Shown in pieces: positions 1 to 9,689 of a DNA stretch of 48,424 bases (position 1 is its first letter; each line of letters begins with the position of its first letter). The translations under genes were made by a program, and so were the position numbers. The stretch comes from Spirochaetaceae bacterium (lineage in GTDB: Bacteria; Spirochaetota; Spirochaetia; Treponematales; Breznakiellaceae), in contig JAITHJ010000048.1 in the NCBI GenBank assembly GCA_031280035.1, positions 1 through 48,424 on the forward strand, given 5' to 3'. The notes under the pieces are model-generated. The model was not told the origin of the DNA, ran no database searches, and saw only the letters and a list, made by a program, of their open reading frames with translations.

Positions 1-387
1 GCGATAGACTTTGTTACCGAAATAAGCTATGACGCTTCCGGCGATATAGTTCGCATGACGGGATTACCCAGTTACGGCAAAAGAACCATACCGGTCATGC
101 GTCCGGTTGAAGGGTGGGAGCGGTATTACCGCTACACAAAGAATGAGGAGAAAGACGGCATTGTTACTGAAAATACGGATATTGCTTTGTCCCGGGCAAT
201 CATCTTCCGGGATTCATTTTTTACGGCGCTGGAACCGTTTATTTCCACGCTGTTTTCGTCCGCAGAGTACCATGTGCGCTGGTTTACCGAACAGGACAAA
301 CAGGCTATTCTGCAAAACAAACCTGACATTATTATTTGGGAAGTGGTAGAAAGAGCAACGGCGGGGATACGCCATTTACCGTGGTAA
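1..387 (+). CDS. AlgX/AlgJ-like SGNH-fold protein, C-terminal part (5' end outside window)
   Basis: The frame is open from base 1, so the track's ATG at 55 is an internal methionine and the gene begins before the window. The visible 128 codons hold a block IIFRDSFFTALEPFIS, resembling the serine block (usually GDSF) of the AlgX/AlgJ/AlgV SGNH-hydrolase-like family, followed by a beta-strand/helix pattern ending KPDIIIWEVVERA, typical of the C-terminus of that family. Members are periplasmic and work with a membrane-bound O-acetyltransferase (AlgI/DltB type) to acetylate exported polysaccharide. Expected partners would lie upstream, outside the window. The Asp-His part of the active site is also outside. 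The family call rests on the C-terminal pattern only. Confidence 0.6.
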   Translation, partial: AIDFVTEISYDASGDIVRMTGLPSYGKRTIPVMRPVEGWERYYRYTKNEEKDGIVTENTDIALSRAIIFRDSFFTALEPFISTLFSSAEYHVRWFTEQDKQAILQNKPDIIIWEVVERATAGIRHLPW

Positions 388-432
388 ACCAGAGAACAGG
401 AACAGTACGGTTAAAGCGTAACTGTACAGGGC

Positions 433-461
433 TTGATTTTCTTGCCGGACGGCGCTACAAT
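433..461 (+). promoter_or_regulatory. sigma-70-like promoter upstream of the ferredoxin gene
   Basis: TTGATT (433-438) and TACAAT (456-461) are separated by exactly 17 bases, a near-consensus -35/-10 pair. It lies about 30 bases before the ferredoxin start codon, so the leader would be about 25 bases. Found by eye. Confidence 0.55.
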
Positions 462-493
462 TTTACAATATTTTAAATTGAGAGAGGTAGTAT

Positions 494-667
494 ATGGCAC
501 ATCAAATAAAAAAAGAAGCCTGTGTGAACTGTGGTACATGCGATTCAGAGTGTCCGGTGGAGGCTATCACCGAAAAAGACGGCGCGCGCTGGATTGATCC
601 TGGAAAATGTGCGGATTGCGGCACCTGTGTGCCGGCATGCCCGTGCGAAGCCATTGTCCCGGAATAA
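494..667 (+). CDS. 2[4Fe-4S] ferredoxin, 57 aa
   Basis: This ORF is too short for the supplied track but is unmistakable. It reads MAHQIKKEACVNCGTCDSEC and then a second cluster motif CADCGTCVPACP. Two CxxCxxCxxxCP motifs arranged with internal symmetry define the clostridial-type ferredoxin that carries two [4Fe-4S] clusters and shuttles low-potential electrons in the cytoplasm of anaerobes. The second motif is followed by one extra cysteine (ACPCEAI), seen in some members. The start is the ATG preceded by a purine-rich stretch (agagaggt). A near-consensus promoter sits directly upstream. The track ORF beginning at 531 runs through this gene in another frame, so its N-terminus is spurious. 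Confidence 0.95.
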   Translation: MAHQIKKEACVNCGTCDSECPVEAITEKDGARWIDPGKCADCGTCVPACPCEAIVPE

Positions 668-689
668 ATCAGGATTCCATCAAAACAAA

Positions 690-1628
690 TTGACCGGAGT
701 TTTCGCTCTGGTCTTTTTTTTATTGTGCTGTGCGGAAAAACTTGAAGGGGAGGGACTGGAGCGCGCGTTTCCAGTAATTGCCCGCCTTGATCCGCGCGAT
801 TTAATTTTCAGACAATATCTTGATGATGTCGAGGCTGGCCGCCGCGCTGTTTTTTCGCGCTACCCCGCTAAAACCGCTGAAGAAATCACAAAGGAACTGG
901 TAATTTATACATACACTCCCTCCACCGATGACGACCTTATGCTCATTGCAGCGCGCTGTAATATTCCTTACGATACGTTTGCAACATTAAACCGGTGGCC
1001 GTCTTTGTCGGCGTTTTCGCGCTCACTCCCCATAATGATGCCGTCTATTCCGGGAATATTTATCGCACAAAATCCGGCAAGTGATTTGGAACGGCTGATA
1101 TTCTCCAGCAGAAATAACGCCGGCATTTTAATCACGATAAAAATGCCGTCCGGCAATTTTGAACAGTTCTATTTTATTCCCGGCGACAGTTTTACGCCAA
1201 ACGAACGCCATTTCTTTCTCAACCCAGGACTATTCCGGTTCCCGCTGCACTCTTACAGACTGACAAGTTCATTCGGAATGCGGGTAAGTCCGATAAGCGG
1301 AAAAAGAACGATGCACGGCGGACTCGACCTTGCCGCTCCAGCCGGAACGCCGGTCTTTTCCGCCGGTGAAGGAATAATTACAGAAACCGGCAGAAACGCC
1401 GTTTACGGCAAATATGTAGTCATAACTCATAACGGCGGCTGGACAAGCCTCTACGGGCATCTTTCTTCAATAGACGCAGCCTTGCACAGCAAAGTAAAAT
1501 CAGGTACTATAATAGGGAAAGTTGGAAACACCGGACTTTCTACAGGACCGCATCTTCATTTTGAACTGCGGCAAAACGGCAAATTACAAGACCCGGGACG
1601 GCTTTTAAAACGGCGCGATGGCGCGTAA
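690..1628 (+). CDS. M23 family metallopeptidase (LysM-like N-region, peptidoglycan hydrolase)
   Basis: The C-terminal half carries the LytM/M23 zinc-peptidase pattern: HGGLDLAAPAGTPV (HxxxD ligands), a GKYVVITHNGG strand, YGHLSS and the HLHFE motif. The enzyme is expected to cut peptide cross-links of peptidoglycan in the periplasm. The middle part (YTPSTDDDLMLIAARCNIPYD) resembles a LysM-type repeat. The track start at 531 lies inside the ferredoxin gene and cannot be right. The first plausible start after it is TTG at 690, giving a hydrophobic leader TGVFALVFFLLCCAEK that looks like a signal or lipoprotein peptide. There is no strong ribosome-binding site, so the exact start is uncertain. 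The end overlaps the ORF-track start of the next gene by 11 bases. Confidence 0.8.
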   Translation: MTGVFALVFFLLCCAEKLEGEGLERAFPVIARLDPRDLIFRQYLDDVEAGRRAVFSRYPAKTAEEITKELVIYTYTPSTDDDLMLIAARCNIPYDTFATLNRWPSLSAFSRSLPIMMPSIPGIFIAQNPASDLERLIFSSRNNAGILITIKMPSGNFEQFYFIPGDSFTPNERHFFLNPGLFRFPLHSYRLTSSFGMRVSPISGKRTMHGGLDLAAPAGTPVFSAGEGIITETGRNAVYGKYVVITHNGGWTSLYGHLSSIDAALHSKVKSGTIIGKVGNTGLSTGPHLHFELRQNGKLQDPGRLLKRRDGA

Positions 1629-1650
1629 TTGGAGTTGTTCGGAGCAGTTA

Positions 1651-2694
1651 ATGTATACCATCAAAAATAAAAATTCTGTAACCGGCACTGTGCCGTTCCC
1701 GTGTTTCTTGCAGAACTATTTATTCTTTACCGCGCTTATCCTCATGTTTTTTTTATTCTCAGGAAGAGCGTTAGGGGAAAATATCCGTGTAAATATAATC
1801 GATACCATAGAAATTTCAAAAGAAAGGCCTTCAGGCGCTTCAAATCAAATAGGCTATAATGATTCAGTAATGATCCTTATGGACCGCGATACGCGGTTTC
1901 TGCGCGGAATAGAAATCGAACTTACCGCGCCGCAGCTTTGGCTTGCATATAACGGAAGTCTTGCCGTGTCCCTTTATGCCCTGCATGGCAGAAATTCCGC
2001 AAAAGGACACGTTGATCTTGACGCACGCCAGATACGCATGGATGTTATGGCCAACCGTATACAAACGGTATACCAAATACCGCTGCGTAAAGACAGTAAT
2101 TTGCGAAACACGCCTTATTCCGCTGTGCTTCCTGAAATGCTTTCCGGCGAGTTTCCCGTGCTTCTGCGGATCATGCCGATTATTAAAGATGTCGCTGAAG
2201 ATGTGCAAAATATGAAATTCCATCTCAATGTAAAACCAATTTTTAACAGTGAAGGTTCTGCCCGTATCAATATTCATTATCCTGTTAATTTGCAAAACAA
2301 ACCTTACACAATGCTGATTGACGACATAATTATTGAAAATCCGAATGAAGAACAGCTGCTCAAGGAAGGATCGCATCATCTTATTTTAATCTCAGATTTC
2401 TACCGTAATGAAAGCCGCCGGTTCGTTATCGAACGCGGTAAAACAGTAGAATTAAATATCAATATGCAGGATTTGACGCCGATAATCCTCTTTGAAGCGC
2501 CGAATAACGCGCGGATTTTTCTTGATAATGTCAGATTTACAAACACCGCATCGCCAAAGCCTGTGGAAACAGGCCCCCATGAAATAAAAATTCAGTTAAG
2601 CGATTATACCATCATAAAATCAGTTTATATTCAGAAAGGGAAAACATACCGGATATCATTTACCGTTGATATTATCGTACAAGAAGAAGAATAA
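1651..2694 (+). CDS. membrane-anchored or exported protein with PEGA-like C-terminal repeats
   Basis: I do not recognise a named family for the whole protein. With the ATG at 1651, which has ggag six bases upstream, it is 347 aa with one N-terminal hydrophobic segment (LFFTALILMFFLFSGRALG) acting as signal peptide or anchor. The remainder is beta-rich. The last ~130 residues contain two units shaped like PEGA domains: a 'disulphide-free' strand pattern FEAPNNARIFLDNV, a GPHEIKIQLSDY turn and YIQKGKTYRISF. Such domains are common in bacterial surface proteins. It follows the M23 peptidase closely and probably shares its transcript, which suggests an envelope role. The track's earlier ATG at 1618 lacks a ribosome-binding site. 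Confidence 0.65.
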   Translation: MYTIKNKNSVTGTVPFPCFLQNYLFFTALILMFFLFSGRALGENIRVNIIDTIEISKERPSGASNQIGYNDSVMILMDRDTRFLRGIEIELTAPQLWLAYNGSLAVSLYALHGRNSAKGHVDLDARQIRMDVMANRIQTVYQIPLRKDSNLRNTPYSAVLPEMLSGEFPVLLRIMPIIKDVAEDVQNMKFHLNVKPIFNSEGSARINIHYPVNLQNKPYTMLIDDIIIENPNEEQLLKEGSHHLILISDFYRNESRRFVIERGKTVELNINMQDLTPIILFEAPNNARIFLDNVRFTNTASPKPVETGPHEIKIQLSDYTIIKSVYIQKGKTYRISFTVDIIVQEEE

Positions 2695-2752
2695 CCGACG
2701 GCGTACCTTCGCAGGGATTATCATTCATAAAACTAGCGCCCTGTTCGGGACA

Positions 2753-3457
2753 CTAGTAAGCGGCGTATGGAATTATTTCAGTAACACGCAGCCGGAAACT
2801 TGCCTGAGCCGCCCAATTCCCATGAAAAATCCTATAAAGCGGAAATTCCGAAAGCGCAATATATCCGCGAACCATGCGGGGACGGTTCTTCTGTGTTGCA
2901 CGGAGTTCAGCGCGGATAGCTTTTTTAAGAGCGTCTTCCAGCGCAGCTTCTTTTACCATTTTACGGTCTGTTACGCCGTCTTTTCCTTGCAGCGGCGCGA
3001 ATCCCATCGCCTTTATTTTTTTTGTACCGGCGGCGTTCCACGCGGTCATACGGAATTGCTGTTCGCCGGAAAGATTGTAATCACACCACGTATACAGGAC
3101 TTCGTTTTCAACAGAAGCGTTTGTAATTCTAAGCCTGTCGTCTTTCATTTCAATCCTGCCTAATGGCGTTAAACTGATATATTCACTTATTTCACGGACT
3201 CTTTCGCCAGGCTCGTATTCAAATATCCAGCCGTATATCATGCCGGAAAACGCCGTCGCTGAATCCTCCAGCGCCCAAAGATCCGCTGTTTTTTTGTCCA
3301 ATGGAGAAGATATTCCAAGATGAAGCAAATACACAGGTTCAAGCTCGACAGACACTTCGCCCCTGAGTACTTCACGCGGAACGCTTTGCGCGCCGGCTGT
3401 AAATGAAGTGATAATAGCAGTACAGAAAAATACGCAAAAAAACTTGCCGCGCAACAT
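2753..3457 (-). CDS. exported protein of unknown function, 234 aa
   Basis: The N-terminus MLRGKFFCVFFCTAIITSFTAGAQ is a clear signal peptide with a probable cleavage after AGA. The mature protein is a mix of beta strands and a helical, charged stretch around residues 165-195 (KMVKEAALEDALKKAIRAEL). This layout (signal peptide, a domain with an E/A/K-rich helix, then a beta hairpin) resembles LPP20/FlgO-like periplasmic lipoproteins, but it has no lipobox and I cannot assign a family. It converges on the gene at 1651-2694. The overlapping plus-strand ORFs at 2666 and 2874 are shadows. Confidence 0.7.
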   Translation of the reverse strand: MLRGKFFCVFFCTAIITSFTAGAQSVPREVLRGEVSVELEPVYLLHLGISSPLDKKTADLWALEDSATAFSGMIYGWIFEYEPGERVREISEYISLTPLGRIEMKDDRLRITNASVENEVLYTWCDYNLSGEQQFRMTAWNAAGTKKIKAMGFAPLQGKDGVTDRKMVKEAALEDALKKAIRAELRATQKNRPRMVRGYIALSEFPLYRIFHGNWAAQASFRLRVTEIIPYAAY

Positions 3458-3586
3458 ATTTTTATTATCGGATTTTTTGACGGCCAGCGCTGTATTAATT
3501 ACCGTTCACACTGGATAGCGCATCTTAAACCCGCCGCCTAATGAATATATACAATGTAAAAGCTCAACAAAAACACCCATAAAATG

Positions 3587-4411
3587 CTAGAACCGCCATT
3601 TTGTAACAAGCGCGTCAAAAAGAATGCCTATACCAAGCATTGCTGTCCAAACGGAAAATCCGTAGAGTGTTTTGTGGCGTATGATATTTAGCATAAATTT
3701 CACCGACAAAAAGCCTGTTATGGCGGCGGTAAACGTACCTGCAATTACCGGCGGCCATTCGATAACCATAGATAAATTACCCTCGTGAAACAAGTCTTTC
3801 AGCTGAAGCAGCAACGCGCCCAAAACAGCTGGAATAGCAAGCAAAAATGAAAATTTTGTAGCAAATTCACGATCAATTTTCAGCCCAAGCGCGCCGGATA
3901 TCGTAAATCCAGACCTGGAAATACCTGGTAAAATGCCAATCCCCTGCATAAAACCAATAAAAAGCGCGTCCTTCCAGTTAAAATCATCTTTATTTCGTAT
4001 TATTCCGCCACGCCGTGATAATTTTTCTGAAATAAAAAGCGCGGAGGAGGTTATCAAAAAAGCGCAGCCCAAAAAAATGCTGGATGTCATCGCGTTCTCT
4101 AAAATAGACTGTCCCGTTTCAGAGACAGTTTTTTGCAATACAAATGCAAATACTGTTGTAACCGCTGTAGCAAGGATCAGAAATCCTGTAAGCTTTTGTA
4201 TGGGATGACAAAGAATTTTCCAAATATCAGTCCAAAGGACAACCAGAGCCGCCAAAAGAGTCCCTCCATGCAAAAATGTATCAAATAACAACGCAGGTTC
4301 ATCAATACCCAGTACCTTTTGCGCAATGGAAAGATGGCCTGAACTGCTCACCGGAAGGAATTCAGTAAATCCTTGAAGCGCGCCAAGAAAAATCGATTGT
4401 CCTATATTCAT
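3587..4411 (-). CDS. uppP: undecaprenyl-diphosphatase UppP (BacA)
   Basis: UppP removes a phosphate from undecaprenyl pyrophosphate at the cytoplasmic membrane, recycling the lipid carrier for peptidoglycan and other cell-surface polymers; it also gives bacitracin tolerance. Both signature blocks are present: GFTEFLPVSSSGHL near residue 14 and PGISRSGFTISGALG near residue 160. Length (274 aa) and about eight hydrophobic segments fit the family. The start codon overlaps the stop of the upstream 680-aa gene (ATGA), so the two are probably translated in succession from one transcript. Confidence 0.96.
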   Translation of the reverse strand: MNIGQSIFLGALQGFTEFLPVSSSGHLSIAQKVLGIDEPALLFDTFLHGGTLLAALVVLWTDIWKILCHPIQKLTGFLILATAVTTVFAFVLQKTVSETGQSILENAMTSSIFLGCAFLITSSALFISEKLSRRGGIIRNKDDFNWKDALFIGFMQGIGILPGISRSGFTISGALGLKIDREFATKFSFLLAIPAVLGALLLQLKDLFHEGNLSMVIEWPPVIAGTFTAAITGFLSVKFMLNIIRHKTLYGFSVWTAMLGIGILFDALVTKWRF

Positions 4412-6450
4412 ATTTTACCTTTAGAATTTATCGAATTAAAATGCTGCTGTAATTTTGACGTTATATGTTTTATCTGTGCATTACACTCATTTATATCAAA
4501 AAACCCGCTGTTAAAATTTTCTCCTAAATGCATTCTGGCTGTTTTGCGCTCCTCTTTGTTGTGAGAATTAAATGAAGTGATAAATCTTCGAAATCGCAGA
4601 GGGCCTTCAAGCTTCTCCGGCGGCGCGGCGCTTTCACCCGCAACGCAGCGTATACTCTCATTTTTTCCGGCGTTGTAAGCAGCAAGAATTATTATTTTTA
4701 TTGTCCAGCACATTCCGTATTCATAAGCGACTTCCGAAAATCCGTTTCCTGCTAAATCCGCTATGGTAAGATGTCTTTTGATACAATTGTTTTTATCAAG
4801 GAAATCGGCGTTCGCCCTGTATTCAAAAACAAAACGGTGCGCGTAAATTCCCGTCCAGCCGAAAAGCGCCTGAATTAATTTATGCAAATCAAGAAGCTGA
4901 ATCGTTTGCGGAAGCACCATACGCCGCCAGACATCAGTTCCGCCTATGCCGATCTGCACAGTGCGCCACACAAAATCCGGTTCAGCGTCATGCTTAACAA
5001 GCGTAATATTACTGTATCTATAATTATCAAGCGATTTTTCTATCATTTCTTTAATTTCCTCGTAAGTATCAATCATACTATCAAGGGAATTTTCAATAGC
5101 GGTAATATCATACTCAAAACTTTCATCGTCACTTATAAGATCTTCCAATAATGTAGCAGCGTGGTTTTGGATTTGCGATAATACGGTAAATGCGTGTTTA
5201 GGAAGCCATGTATGATTTATATCGCCTTTTCGAATTCGAGCAGCAAGATCTATTACAGCCGTATGAAGTTCGGCCACGCGCTGGCGGAGCGGGCCTGTTT
5301 TCTTGTCTGTAAAAACCGAATAATTATCTTTGAACTCCTGAAATGTCTCTACAACATAAGATACCAGCACTTCAAGATTCCAACTGCGCATTCTTATCGA
5401 AGGCGGCACGATTCTATCAACAATTGCTGATACCTCCGTGTCCTTACGAAAAAGCGCATCATAAACATACGACTGTATCACATATTCAGAAATCGGAATA
5501 TCGTTGTGTAATAAAATTTTCTCAATAGGCGTCTGGTCGCTCTGGGTCTGAATACCTTCAAGTTTGGTAAAATCAGGAATTTCTTTTCCCGCAAACCAAA
5601 ATCTTGATTCAATTCCAAAAGGAACCGTTTCTATTTTATCGGTTTTTTCATAAAGAAATGACTCCAATGAATACGCCGGAACAGTACGCATCCTTATCCC
5701 GCCGTAAAAAAACGCCCACGCGACTTGTTCTTCAATAGTACAATTTGGGCCAACTTTCTCAAAAGACATTCTAAACCCGCTTTCAGCTATTGTAAACCAT
5801 TTTACCAGTTCATCCTTATCCCACCTGGAGGCCGGGATATGTTCAACTTCAAATACGGAATTTCGCCAATCAATAAGCGTAAGAACAAGATTGTCGCCGG
5901 GTACAAAGAGCGATTCCCGGTAGAAAGACCGCATATCAAATGTTTTTATTGAAACTTCCAGCGGTTCTTCGTAAGGATCGGCGTTATAAGCCGCCTCGTT
6001 CTGGGGACTTTCCCGCGCAATAAGCTGAGGCGAAAATTCATCGCCAAATATCGAATAGTACGGGTAGAGATCATCAGGGGATGCCTCTGTATCTATAAAA
6101 GGAATTTCTTTACCTTTCCAAAGACACGTATATTCCTTCTGCATTCTAATAGGGCTTGCAAACGGAATAAATCTATGACCTGGAATTAGAATGCCATTGA
6201 CAAGCTCGTCTTTTGTTGGGTTTATAACAAATTTTGAACCTGTAAAACAACCCGCTCTCGTTATCCAGCGATTTGAGCCGATATTAAAGGCAAGCCGATT
6301 TTCCTTAATGAGACGAGATATTTCTGCGGAAAGCCGGCCAAAATTTGAGCTGTCTTGAGCGCGTACAGTTGCCGTAACGTCTTTCAGCAAAAACGGTTCA
6401 CGCCGCTCAAGTAAATATTCATAAAGCGCATCTTCTTGAACTTGTGTCAT
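4408..6450 (-). CDS. large protein with C-terminal plasmid pRiA4b ORF-3-like domain, 680 aa
   Basis: Residues around 520-600 read VWRTVQIGIGGTDVWRRMVLPQTI..LDLHKLIQALFGW..AHRFVFEY, the recognisable pattern of the pRiA4b ORF-3-like (IS1096 TnpR-like) domain, whose biochemical role is unclear. The N-terminus (YEYLLERREPFLLKDVTATV...) looks like a winged-helix module, suggesting nucleic-acid contact. The middle ~300 residues are not recognised. There is no signal peptide or membrane segment, so the protein is likely cytoplasmic. It overlaps uppP by four bases. Function unknown; the domain has been associated with mobile DNA but is also found in ordinary chromosomal genes. Confidence 0.7.
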   Translation of the reverse strand: MTQVQEDALYEYLLERREPFLLKDVTATVRAQDSSNFGRLSAEISRLIKENRLAFNIGSNRWITRAGCFTGSKFVINPTKDELVNGILIPGHRFIPFASPIRMQKEYTCLWKGKEIPFIDTEASPDDLYPYYSIFGDEFSPQLIARESPQNEAAYNADPYEEPLEVSIKTFDMRSFYRESLFVPGDNLVLTLIDWRNSVFEVEHIPASRWDKDELVKWFTIAESGFRMSFEKVGPNCTIEEQVAWAFFYGGIRMRTVPAYSLESFLYEKTDKIETVPFGIESRFWFAGKEIPDFTKLEGIQTQSDQTPIEKILLHNDIPISEYVIQSYVYDALFRKDTEVSAIVDRIVPPSIRMRSWNLEVLVSYVVETFQEFKDNYSVFTDKKTGPLRQRVAELHTAVIDLAARIRKGDINHTWLPKHAFTVLSQIQNHAATLLEDLISDDESFEYDITAIENSLDSMIDTYEEIKEMIEKSLDNYRYSNITLVKHDAEPDFVWRTVQIGIGGTDVWRRMVLPQTIQLLDLHKLIQALFGWTGIYAHRFVFEYRANADFLDKNNCIKRHLTIADLAGNGFSEVAYEYGMCWTIKIIILAAYNAGKNESIRCVAGESAAPPEKLEGPLRFRRFITSFNSHNKEERKTARMHLGENFNSGFFDINECNAQIKHITSKLQQHFNSINSKGKI

Positions 6451-6750
6451 TTATTTTACACAGCCGGATAAGCCGGTCCGCCTCCGCATTTTATAAGTAA
6501 AGTACCATGCAAGGCGGAGAGAAATTCTCTTTTAACCTGCTCTGCACGAATATAGCATATCAAATATTTACTTTCAAGGCTCTGCTTTATAGACAGCAAA
6601 TACAAACATCCGACTTGACTTTTCGCCGCTTTCCTGATAACATCACATAATAAAGCGTGTCTTAAAAATTCAGCATTTTATCCGTACCGGCTAACCGCGG
6701 GAATAAAACGGTGTATAGATGCGCTCAATTTTAAAAACAAGGTGGATATT
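6451..6750. other. divergent intergenic region (~300 bases)
   Basis: This separates the leftward 680-aa gene from the rightward fchA operon. It holds the fchA promoter (listed separately), a small inverted repeat (agaga aat tctct near 6517) and a ctccgc/gcggag pair just before it. I see no RNA gene or further ORF here. Confidence 0.5.
6615..6643 (+). promoter_or_regulatory. sigma-70-like promoter for fchA-folD-atpDC
   Basis: TTGACT (6615-6620) and TAACAT (6638-6643) are spaced by 17 bases. It is the best promoter match in the divergent region and implies a leader of roughly 100 bases before fchA. Confidence 0.5.
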
Positions 6751-7383
6751 ATGAGCATTTCTATAAAAACAATTCCGGATTTTGTACAGATTCTGGCAAG
6801 TAAAACGCCTGTACCAGGCGGCGGCGGCGCATCAGCCCTTGTTGGGGCAATAGGAACGGCGCTTGGCAACATGGTTGGCTCGCTTACCGTAGGAAAGAAA
6901 AAGTACGCTGAGGTTGAAGTTTCTATAATCCAGCTTCAAAAATCCGCTTCAAAACTTCAAGACGACTTATTAAGTCTAATAGATAAGGATGCTGAAGATT
7001 TTGAACCGCTTTCAAAAGCGTATGGACTTCCTTCCAATACGGAAGAAGAAAAAGCGGAAAAAGCAAAAATTATGGAAAAATGCTTAAAAGACGCATGCGC
7101 CACCCCATTTGAAATTATGAAAAAATGCGCGGAAAGCATTAAACTCTGTGAGGAATTTGCGGCAAAAGGCAGCAAACTTGCCGTAAGCGATGCCGGAGCG
7201 GGCGTTATTCTTTGTAAGTCCGCGCTTATGGCAGCGTCTCTTAATGTCTATATCAATACAAAGGCAATGACAGACCGCGCCTACGCGAATAAACTGAATG
7301 AAGAAGCGGATGCGCTACTTGCGGAGTATGAAGCCGCCGCTGACAGCGTGTTTTCCAAGGTGAAATCCAGTTTACGGGGATAA
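6751..7383 (+). CDS. fchA: methenyl-THF cyclohydrolase / formimido-THF cyclodeaminase family protein
   Basis: The 210-aa protein matches the FTCD_C cyclodeaminase family: TPVPGGGGASALVGAIGTALGNMVG near the N-terminus (folate-binding glycine-rich loop), then an all-helical body ending in a small-residue-rich segment. In acetogens and methylotrophs, stand-alone members (FchA) hydrolyse methenyl-THF to formyl-THF; others act in histidine or glycine breakdown. The ATG at 6751 is chosen over the track's GTG at 6742 because aaggtgg sits five bases before it. folD follows after 45 bases, placing the protein in tetrahydrofolate one-carbon metabolism. Confidence 0.9.
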   Translation: MSISIKTIPDFVQILASKTPVPGGGGASALVGAIGTALGNMVGSLTVGKKKYAEVEVSIIQLQKSASKLQDDLLSLIDKDAEDFEPLSKAYGLPSNTEEEKAEKAKIMEKCLKDACATPFEIMKKCAESIKLCEEFAAKGSKLAVSDAGAGVILCKSALMAASLNVYINTKAMTDRAYANKLNEEADALLAEYEAAADSVFSKVKSSLRG

Positions 7384-7428
7384 TCGTAATAAAAAAACAA
7401 ATCAATAAATAAATTTCAGGAGAAAATT

Positions 7429-8289
7429 ATGGGTCTTTTAAGTGGGAAAAATGTAGCGGAAGCTCTTAAAGAGCAAATGAAGAGGGATGTTGCGGCGCTC
7501 AAAGCCAAAGGCGTTACTCCAGTTCTTGGTATTATCAGAATGGGAGAAGAACCCAATGATATTTCTTATGAAAAAGGCGCGACAAAAACGTGTGAAAGCG
7601 TAGACGCCGGAGTTAAAGTCTTTGCTATGCCAAGAGACGCTTCTCAGGACGAACTTCTCAAAATAATAAAACAGGTAAACGAGGATAACAGCGTTCACGG
7701 AGTTCTCCTCTTTCGCCCGCTGCCAAAACAGATTGATGATAACGCGGCGCGCGGCGCATTACTGCCATGCAAGGATATGGACGGCATAACAGACGGCTCC
7801 ATGTCAGGCATATACTCCGATTCCGGAGCTGGTTTTCCGCCATGCACGGCTGAATCAGTTATAAAAATTCTTGATTATTATAAAATTGATGTTGCAGGAA
7901 AAGATGTAGTTGTACTGGGCCGCTCGACGGTTATCGGTAAACCCGTATCGATGCTCCTTCTAAAAAAGAACGGTACTGTTACGATTTGCCACTCAAAAAC
8001 AACAGATATGCAAAAGAAAGTTCAGGCCGCTGATATAGTTGTTGTAGCAATGGGTAGAGCGTGGTCCGTCGGCAAAGAGTGCTTTAGGGCAGGACAGTAC
8101 GTTATTGACGTAGGAGTGAACGCAAAACCCAATGGAGAAAAAGGCACCTGCGGCGATGTCCGTACCGAAGAAGTAGAACCTATTGTTGCGGGAATTACTC
8201 CTGTACCGGGCGGCGTTGGTTCTGTTACCAGTGCAAACCTTGTTTGTCATGTGATTGAAGCGGCAAAAAAAGCCGCAGGACTCATCTAA
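7429..8289 (+). CDS. folD: methylene-THF dehydrogenase / methenyl-THF cyclohydrolase FolD
   Basis: FolD interconverts 5,10-methylene-THF, methenyl-THF and formyl-THF with NAD(P). Length (286 aa) is standard. The catalytic lysine is in SYEKGATKTCE (K53), the DMDGIT aspartate is present, and the dinucleotide site is VVLGRSTVIGKPVSMLLL. The end carries the family signature VPGGVGSVTSANLV. Unusually, the block that is normally VQLPLP reads LFRPLP (about residues 94-99), so the glutamine needed for cyclohydrolase activity in well-studied FolD enzymes is absent. The start has caggagaa upstream. It lies between fchA and atpD on one transcript. Confidence 0.93.
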   Translation: MGLLSGKNVAEALKEQMKRDVAALKAKGVTPVLGIIRMGEEPNDISYEKGATKTCESVDAGVKVFAMPRDASQDELLKIIKQVNEDNSVHGVLLFRPLPKQIDDNAARGALLPCKDMDGITDGSMSGIYSDSGAGFPPCTAESVIKILDYYKIDVAGKDVVVLGRSTVIGKPVSMLLLKKNGTVTICHSKTTDMQKKVQAADIVVVAMGRAWSVGKECFRAGQYVIDVGVNAKPNGEKGTCGDVRTEEVEPIVAGITPVPGGVGSVTSANLVCHVIEAAKKAAGLI

Positions 8290-9678
<1,389 letters not shown>

Positions 9679-9689
9679 GGCGCAGTTTT

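Noticed and set aside
1864-2379. 171-aa minus-strand ORF opposite the PEGA-like protein
   Set aside because: Antisense shadow of a well-supported gene; rich in His/Tyr/Arg as expected for reversed coding sequence.
2732-2757. Hairpin actag-cg-ccc / ggg-aca-ctagt between two convergent genes
   Set aside because: It has no T-run and its right arm overlaps the stop codon of the leftward gene, so I do not call it a terminator.
2666-3163. 165-aa plus-strand ORF opposite the exported protein at 2753-3457
   Set aside because: The minus-strand gene has a clean signal peptide and coding pattern; the plus-strand ORF has no start signal and looks like a shadow.
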